In this document: in pieces, positions 57,686-64,000 of the stretch
How positions within the stretch are numbered: the stretch's first letter is position 1
Layout of the letters: each line of letters starts with the position of its first letter
Source: Mastigias papua
Taxonomy: Eukaryota; Cnidaria; Scyphozoa; Rhizostomeae; Mastigiidae
Length of the DNA: 64,000 nucleotides
Reading direction: 5' to 3'
Assembly: GCA_964019165.1 (NCBI GenBank)
Contig: OZ025283.1
Span: forward strand, 2,363,501-2,427,500
Notes under the pieces: model-generated
What the model was told of the DNA's origin: nothing
The model's input: the letters and a program-made list of their open reading frames with translations, nothing else
Databases searched by the model: none
Translations under genes and position numbers: made by a program

Positions 57686-58493
57686 TTTGCCTCTTGTGTT
57701 AGTGTTGTTTTTGCGGCGACTTCTGGTAGATTTTCATAAAAATTTTAGTTTGTTGTTGTTTTCTTGGAAATTCGAATGAGCTGAGTAAGAGAAGACAAAA
57801 AAGTCAAGGTTATATGTTTGTCTGCGAAAACAAGTAATTAAATACATGTGTATGCATTGTATTTAGGAAAACATGAGAATCATAAATGTATCTGAATACT
57901 CATATATGTAATGGTGGAACCTGCATCAGGATGGAAGATTTGTCTATCACCCATAATAAATTTTCAGTATCTAGTGGAAAAGTCTATGTTACTTGGTAAA
58001 TTGTTCCATGATAAGGTGTTCCCGTGTATTGGGGAAGATATGTGTGAAATGAGTATGAGGAAAATCTGATTATTACGATATTTCAGATATATATGTGAAT
58101 ATCAAAATGTAAAATCCTTGGTATCGGATGCCCAAGCTGGGGCTTCACTAGTCTTAGTCATCATAGTAGTGAAAATATTGCAAATAGATAGTCTACGAGT
58201 TAAACCTGAATACTTGTATAAGCGATTGATAATGTCTACTTTTGTTGATAAGTGGAGTAATATATTATGTCCTCATGATAATGTTCAGATAAATTAGCAG
58301 TGTAGACAAGCAAAGGCAATAAGTGCAAACGTACTGTATCGGGATGAATACCTAGTGAATGGGTTATCCAAATGTGTAAATGAAATCTGCCCCTTATCTG
58401 GGAGGATCATATAAATGAAAAAATGAATCAGTATAAGAAATCGTAATAATTGTATCCATGTATATTGTATAAGAGGAACGAGTGCATGCGAAT
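57686..58493. other. Non-coding stretch with a diverged duplication
   Basis: No gene. The segment at about 58180-58290 (GATAGTCTACGAGTTAAACC...) is similar to 58590-58695 (GATAGTCTATGAGGTAATGC...), which may be parts of an old tandem duplication. Confidence 0.45.
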
Positions 58494-59129
58494 CTAGGAA
58501 TGAGGACAGTTATCCCCCGATCTGGGGTTACACTTCTGTCTAGCAAGGCTACTTTTATATGATTCTAATGATTCTTGCTTAGAGAGTTTGGATAGTCTAT
58601 GAGGTAATGCTTGGTCTTTGTATAAACGATTGATGCTATCTAATCTAAATTTAATCATTAATACAGAGTGATCTACCATGTCCTTGTGATGATCATGAAG
58701 AATAGAGCAAAGTTATTTCTGATAATCAAAGTTTAGAGAGTCAAGATTACTTTGTGCAGTAGCTGAAAAGAACTGCTGATCACGCAAGTTGGTCATCGGT
58801 TTTGTGTACTTCGGCAAAGAGATGCCAATGTCATAAAATAGATGGAATTGTGCAGCACGATCGTTGTCGCTGAGAAAATTCTTTTGAGTTGGACTTAGTT
58901 TGGTGTTGTCTGTGTCTGCGTGTGATGTGTGATCCTCAGGTGAAGAGAAGAGATCTTGGCTGTCCTCCTCGTCCAACTGAGTTTCAGCAACACAAGGCGT
59001 TTTTTGTGTAATGAACATGGAGTCGTGATCATCTGAGGGTTCAGGATCAGAGAGCGATTGAACTGGTGGAGATGTAAACGATATATGATTAAAATGAAAT
59101 TGACAAGAGTTGAAATATGTTGGTGACAA
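58494..59129 (-). pseudogene. Unrecognised minus-strand frame
   Basis: Two minus-strand pieces, 59129-58713 and 58679-58494, read as one acidic-to-basic protein with SDPEPSDDHDSMFITQK, LRDQQFFSATAQSNLDSLNF and, beyond a stop at 58713, MVDHSVLMIKFRLDSINRLY. The helical, lysine- and arginine-rich second part looks like genuine former coding sequence, perhaps the N-terminal region of a retroelement polyprotein. I cannot name it. Confidence 0.35.
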
Positions 59130-59660
59130 TTGTAATAGAGAATAAAGGAGAGTAAGAGAGAAAAAAGGTAGTAGGTAGTATATAAGGCTAGTTCACGGAA
59201 AATAAATTGACTTGTGTACCTTACATTCAGAAGAAAGCTCTTTAGGCATTGTAGATAAAAGTTGGCGTGCCATGACGTAGTAGCTTGATCTGAGTCACAT
59301 GGGTATCCAGTAAAGGTGTATTGAGGTATTACAGAATGTGTGAGTGACAGTGGGAATGATTTGTGAGTCATTCATGTTAATAAGACATGTGTAAGGACTT
59401 GACTTGGGCAGAAGTATGGACATAAATGGGGCGTGTCCATTGAGTGTCCCAAGGTATTTTCGCATTTGCCTGTTATTGCGAAACTATGAGTATTAGGTAA
59501 AGAACGTCTAATGAACGTGCTCAATGTGGAAAGTAATACCTGACCTCGTGTGTAGTGTGCTCTGTGGAGGAGGTGAATGGAATGATTTGTAGAAGACAAG
59601 CAAGTAGAGAAGGATGTGTGCTCCACCAAAGAGACCTCACTTTCCTATTCAAATGTATGT
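59130..59660. other. No gene recognised
   Basis: No supported frame. It ends at LTR-C. Confidence 0.4.
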
Positions 59661-59954
59661 TGTTGCATATACAAAAATAAAGGTTAAAATAAGACATAAA
59701 GAGTAATTGCAGTCACACCCTGTAACACTATGTAAGTGCAAGTCTCTTGTGATGAATTGATGTGCTTTGAATACACAATGATGAAAACCCTAGTATAGTA
59801 GGGTTTATTAATGACAAGCAAAATGAGATGGCATGTGCTGTGTAATGTTACAATCTCAGAATGATAAGAATTGTACCAATCATCAGCTATCCACCTGTAA
59901 TCAGTGTTTCGGGGGTTTAAGGACAGTACGCTATCATTTACAGGCCCCCCAACA
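59661..59954 (-). repeat. LTR-C: 294-bp LTR copy
   Basis: Starts TGTTGCATATAC and ends GGCCCCCCAACA; close copy of LTR-A. An ACCCTAGTATAGTAGGGT imperfect hairpin lies in the middle, the position used by BEL-1 as target in LTR-B. On the minus strand it follows the gypsy-like fragment and would be its 3' LTR. Confidence 0.8.
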
Positions 59955-59984
59955 CCCCAGAAGCTGCTGATGCTTACGATGACC

Positions 59985-60567
59985 TGCACTCTAGCCTTGC
60001 AGCGTTTTCAATCTGAAACATAACCTTGGTAGATTTACCTGGTTTAAGTGTCGATAAACGATCATTATTAGATAGCCCATTGGGAAGAGGCACAGTTTCA
60101 TCGGGCTCAAAGAGAACTGGGGTAGCACTCATTATAGGGCTATGGTTTAACCTACAACGTGTTTCGTTCTTTACAATATGATTATGTTTGTCCATTTTAA
60201 CAAAACATAAAGCTGCATCCTTATTCCACATTATAAGTTCAAATAAACCAGTCACTCTGGTAGAAGGAACACGTGGGAGTACATTAACTACTTCTTGCTC
60301 AGCGAGTCCATTCTTAATGCATTCCTCAATGAAATTTTAGCCTGTTAGGTGCATATTCAGATTTCCTTTTGGCACTAGAAACAGGACTGTATGAGGGATA
60401 CAATCATTATTCAACTTAAAAATCATCTCAACCCATCCTTTAACCAGGGGACACTTTCACTGTTTACAGCTGTTACTACTAGGTCACAATCATCAAGCCA
60501 GTCCGATATGCTATGAAGATTTACATCTAAAGACACTACAGATACCTGGCACCTGAATCCCATAACG
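59985..60567 (-). pseudogene. Gypsy-like retrotransposon fragment, region before the RT
   Basis: The minus strand reads ISDWLDDCDLVVTAVNSESV near 60510, RVTGLFELIMWNKDAALCFV near 60245, then MSATPVLFEPDETVPLPNGL and LKPGKSTKVMFQIENAA to about 60000. The last phrases resemble the segment between protease and RT in some gypsy-type polyproteins. It then passes almost directly into LTR-C, so RT, RNase H and integrase would be deleted. Stops and shifts are present near 60340 and 60450. Family assignment is moderate to weak. Confidence 0.45.
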
Positions 60568-60917
60568 TGTTGTGATGTTTGGGCTGAGTCAATGATTCAG
60601 AGTATAAGACAATGTTTGGTAATTTTCCTCTATTATAATCCAAAAACGTAAGATGATATATAAGAATACAAACTAAATATGTAGTACTTAAAACCAACGT
60701 TGTACACCTCTTTGCGTACCTTTAAACTCTTCGACTCTCTTGTCGAATGCTTTATTTGTCTCACTGTTGCCTTAATTGCATTCAGCTAGCACTTCATGCT
60801 AACTACACTTTTTACCGAACTAACTAATCTAAGGCAATACCTGATTTATATACGAGAAGGAAGTCACAACCCTCGTGAGTACACGTGTACCCGCATATTG
60901 TCATTTCCTTCACAACA
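60568..60917 (-). repeat. BEL-2 3' LTR
   Basis: The minus-strand sequence begins TGTTGTGAAGG at 60917 and ends TCACAACA at 60568, a perfect 8-bp inverted end pair. Directly upstream is a polypurine GGGGGAGTG. A TATA-like TATATAAATC (about 60850) and AATAAA (about 60747) sit in promoter and polyadenylation positions. It is inserted against the gypsy-like fragment. Confidence 0.75.
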
Positions 60918-61067
60918 CACTCCCCCGAGTTGATATATACAAAGATCAACTCATTTAACATATAAATAACAAAACAATAACGATTGACTACAAATATTGT
61001 CTATTATAACTTGCCATAAAATATGCACTTGTCCTCTAAGCAATATCCAAAGTTTACTTTAATGCAG

Positions 61068-63356
61068 TTAAATCCTTCCTACGATTTCTCCTATAATTGC
61101 AGCGTTGCACTTAGGCCTGTTTGACATGTGTGCGCTACTTATTTTCGCGACTGCGGGTGCGAATGCGTGCGAGCTAGAGTTGCTTGTGACAGGCGCTGCA
61201 TTCGCTGCGTCTGCTTGCGCTGGCTGCGTAACTTCTAGTGGCACCAAAAGTTTCAGTGGCCTAATAAAAATCCTTTTGCCTTTGTCTGCAACCAATTGTA
61301 TCTTTGCTGCTCTAATATTTCCATCTGTACCTGACATGAGCTCAATAACTTTACAACTTTTCCAAAAAGTTCTTTTAGTTTGATCATCCTTTAACATTAC
61401 AATATCATCAACATTAACAATAGGCTTTTTACCATCTACATTTATCTTTGTTGACTCTAAAAGTCCCAACAGATACTCATTTTTCCACTGCTTAGTAAAT
61501 TGGCTCAAAAGTCTATGGTGATACTTGGCTCTCGTTGATAAAGATTCATAGGTACTTACCACTTCATGATAGTTTTCATTGGACTCAGATACATTTCGCC
61601 CATAAATCAAATGTGACAGTGTGAGAGCATATTCTACACCACCTTCATCTCCATATAGATATGTCAATGGTCTACAATTTATCACGCTTTCTACTTCAGT
61701 TAACATTGTACTTACCTCATAATAACTAAGTGTTGCATGACCAATGACTTTAACTAAACAATGTTTTACACTGCGAATAAGGCGTTCCCATGCTCCACCC
61801 ATCCATGGACTTAAAGCAACAATAAACTTACAATCTACTTTCCTAGTGGTAAAATAATCGAATAGTGTGGGTGAGCGTACTAGCTTCTTTATTTCCTTTG
61901 ACGCTGATTTAAACGTCTTGGCGTTGTCACTTAGTAATGTGACCGGTAGCCCCCTACAAGCACAAAATCTTCTGAAAGAACAAAGGAAAGATTCTACGTC
62001 TACTCCTTCAACTAACTCCAAATGAACCGCTCTCATAGAGAGGCACGTGTATAAACACACATAACACTTCATCACGTCTTCGTTCTTCCCTGGTACCAGT
62101 AATGGCCCTGCAAAATCCAAACCTGTGTGAGAGAATGGTGCATTGTCATCAACCCGATAACGAGGCAAATCTGGTAGAACGCTACCTGTAAAAGGCACAC
62201 CTTCTGCCCTTTTGCAAACAACACACGGCCTTATAACCTTTTTCACCGCTTCTCTTCCTCTCAATACCCAATATTTAGTTCTAATGTGATAAAGCGTTTC
62301 TCTTAATCCGTTATGAAACACTAGTTCGTGACTTTCGCGAATGATCAAATATGTATAAAGATAATCTCTGGGAAACAAAATTGGCCGTTTACTTGCATCT
62401 GCAATAGAAGCGTTATTAATACGAGTTCTACAGCGCAAAATGCCTTCATCGTCTAGGAACAGATTAAACTGACTAACAAATACTGGAGGTTTAGAACATA
62501 CTTTCGAATTGCTCTGGATAAACTCGATTTCTTTCGAAAAACATTCCCTTTGAGCCTCTCTAATCACAATATTTTCTGAACAGCGCAACTCTTCCCCTCC
62601 CAAGGGACAAAGTTTTAGTGCTTCTTTCTTAACAATGGCCTTCAAATTCGACACATACCTAAGAACCCAAGCATAAACTCTTAAAAGTCTGGTCTTAGTG
62701 CTAAACCTTTCCATACTTACCAATGGTGTTTCCATGTCAATCGTAGCTTGTTTACCTACGAACACATGGGTTGCCTCAATTCTCACCTTCTCCTCCGCAG
62801 CTACAGCTGGGTCACCTTCTTGGTTAGATTCAAGGTGAGGCCATTCCGAAAAAGGCAATACCAAAACATGTGGGCCCTCCCACCATACTTTATTTCCACC
62901 AATATCTTTACCATAAATACCCCGTGAAGGTAAATCGGCAGGATTCAATGAACCTGGACAAAAATGCCACTCTTCTCGGTTGGATACCTTCAGAATATCT
63001 TGCACCCTGTGCCAAACAAAGTGTTTCAATGGCTTATTATTCTTAATCCAACATAAAGTTGCAACCGAATCTACCCAATAATGTACCTCAATGTGACCTT
63101 GGCCTAATACTTCCTGCAGGTTCTTTTTTACTGTATCAACTAAAGTTGCTAACAAAAGAGAACCCATCAACTCTAAACGTGGTATTGTCTGTTTCTTACT
63201 TGGCGATACTTTCGCTTTCGATGTCACAAATCTTACCTGTACCTCCCCCGTCTCATATTCAACACGCAAATACACAACCCCTGCGTAGGCACTTTCACTC
63301 GCATCTGAAAATCCGTGTATTTGTACATTTCGTATTTTCTTGCCTTTAAGACTGCC
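61068..63356 (-). pseudogene. BEL-2 pol, RNase H and integrase half
   Basis: A continuous minus-strand frame of about 760 codons, open from the 5' truncation at 63356 to the stop at 61068. It begins in RNase H (HGFSDASESAYAGVVYLR), then IPRLELMGSLLLATL, YWVDSVATLCWI and FCPGSLNPADLPSRG. The integrase zinc-binding region has ESHELVFHNGLRETLYHIR and CVVCKRAEGVPFTG. The catalytic core has TGLDFAGPLLV, TLLSDNAKTF and GGAWERLIRSVK (D, D, E). The C-terminal region ends in an alanine- and serine-rich tail. The frame is intact but lacks gag, protease and RT. It stops exactly where the inverted-repeat block at 63357 begins, so it was probably cut by that element. Confidence 0.9.
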
Positions 63357-63551
63357 CTCACATGAGAAAACTCAAACCGACCTGAAACTCAGATCGGTTT
63401 GAAACTCATTTCGGTCTGCGGTCAAAGCCCCTGGTTCAAAGGTAGAGTGCTCACATGACGAAGGCGAAATGAAACTCAGGTCGACCTGAAATTCGTTTCG
63501 CTTTCTCAGGTCGGTTTGAGTTTCCAGGTCGGTCTGAAATTTTCATGTGAG
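63357..63551. repeat. Short inverted- and direct-repeat block, probable DNA-transposon end
   Basis: CTCACATGA occurs at 63357 and 63450 and inverted at 63543-63551. AAACTCAAACCGACCTGA-type phrases occur in both directions (about 63368, 63392, 63505, 63522). Either a 195-bp MITE or the subterminal array of a larger element continuing to the right. Confidence 0.6.
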
Positions 63552-63636
63552 CAGAAACTTTTTTCGTTTCGGGGCGAAATGAATTTTCAAAACACGAGAG
63601 AATGGCCTTCTGGGATGGACATCGGTAATTTAGCAA

Positions 63637-63676
63637 TTATGGCGGCCAATTCTGGAGAAATGAGCGCGAATAAAAG
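63637..63676 (+). CDS. Possible first exon of a gene continuing right
   Basis: ATGGCGGCCAATTCTGG starts a short frame (MAANSGEMSANKR) that ends at a good donor, AAAAG-GTATGT at 63677. Its position just inside the repeat block suits the first exon of a transposon gene. No second exon is visible before the window ends, so the call is weak. Confidence 0.3.
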
Positions 63677-64000
63677 GTATGTTAGTTTTATGCATCAAAA
63701 CATATCAGTGTGTCTCCTATATTCAGTTATATTAAACCACTTTGCATTAGTGCATCTCCCGCATGCTGTTGCATTAGGCCAGACCACTCATTGTATTGTA
63801 TCTCTTAAAGTCAGTTAGGCCACTCGTTTGTTGCATTTTTCATTTTCCACATTGGTTATTTCATGGCCACTATCACTGAGTATGGGAACCTTTTATGTAA
63901 TCTCTCTGTTATTTTGGTGGCCTCCTTGAAAATCAAGTCGATTTTTTTCGAAAATATGCACCCAGGGCATCAAAACTTCCCAGAATTTTGCAGACAAGAT
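63677..64000. other. No further gene recognised to the window end
   Basis: No motif on either strand. It may be an intron of the gene proposed at 63637. Confidence 0.35.

Noticed and set aside
1..64000. CRISPR arrays, bacterial operons, tRNA or rRNA genes
   Set aside because: No regular repeat-spacer arrays, no Shine-Dalgarno-led operons, and no tRNA box B or rRNA-like sequence noticed. Spliced genes and element types are eukaryotic.

Overview
This window is metazoan nuclear DNA made almost entirely of transposable elements. Spliced introns inside transposon genes, Harbinger (PIF), Mutator-like (MULE), BEL/Pao, Copia, Penelope-like and several non-LTR families, and many short inverted-repeat elements point to an invertebrate, probably aquatic (cnidarian, sponge, mollusc or lancelet-like genomes look like this). 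I cannot name the species. I see no convincing single-copy host gene, no rRNA or tRNA gene and no CRISPR array.

Layout. 0-10.7 kb: a Helitron-type helicase tail, Harbinger-1, a LINE fragment (LINE-A) split by a 1.44-kb inverted-repeat element, and an R2-like reverse transcriptase relic. 10.7-16.7 kb: mostly non-coding, with a deleted Harbinger derivative (Harbinger-4) and a 335-bp MITE. 16.7-23.4 kb: a hAT-like relic split by Harbinger-2 (3,054 bp, TAA target duplication), an LTR copy (LTR-A), a Penelope-like relic and a Copia fragment. 23.4-27.1 kb: a nearly complete CR1/L2-like LINE (LINE-B). 28.4-36.2 kb: a 7.8-kb MULE with 70-bp terminal inverted repeats, carrying an eight-exon transposase gene with SWIM and PHD zinc fingers; a 2.7-kb hAT-like element sits in its last intron. 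The MULE itself interrupts older minus-strand coding sequence. 36.2-44.5 kb: an unrecognised minus-strand reading frame, a MADF-BESS relic, a nearly intact RTE-type LINE between (TA)n tracts, a second Mutator-type fragment and a LINE tail.

44.6-57.7 kb is a three-level nest: an LTR (LTR-B) is cut by a BEL/Pao element (BEL-1, TAGGG duplication), which is cut by Harbinger-3 (TTA duplication) and by a LINE (LINE-C) lacking its reverse transcriptase. 57.7-64 kb: an unidentified minus-strand frame, LTR-C with a gypsy-like fragment, a second BEL element (BEL-2) with a long intact RNase H-integrase frame, and the edge of another DNA transposon.

How the parts work together: each complete Harbinger encodes a DDE transposase plus an antisense MADF (Myb/SANT-like) partner, which in this superfamily helps DNA binding and nuclear import. 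Harbinger-2 is the most unusual: exons of each gene lie inside an intron of the other, on opposite strands. The MADF genes are intact while the transposases carry one or two lesions. The MULE is notable because its ZSWIM-like gene, a family usually annotated as host genes, lies inside clear transposon ends.
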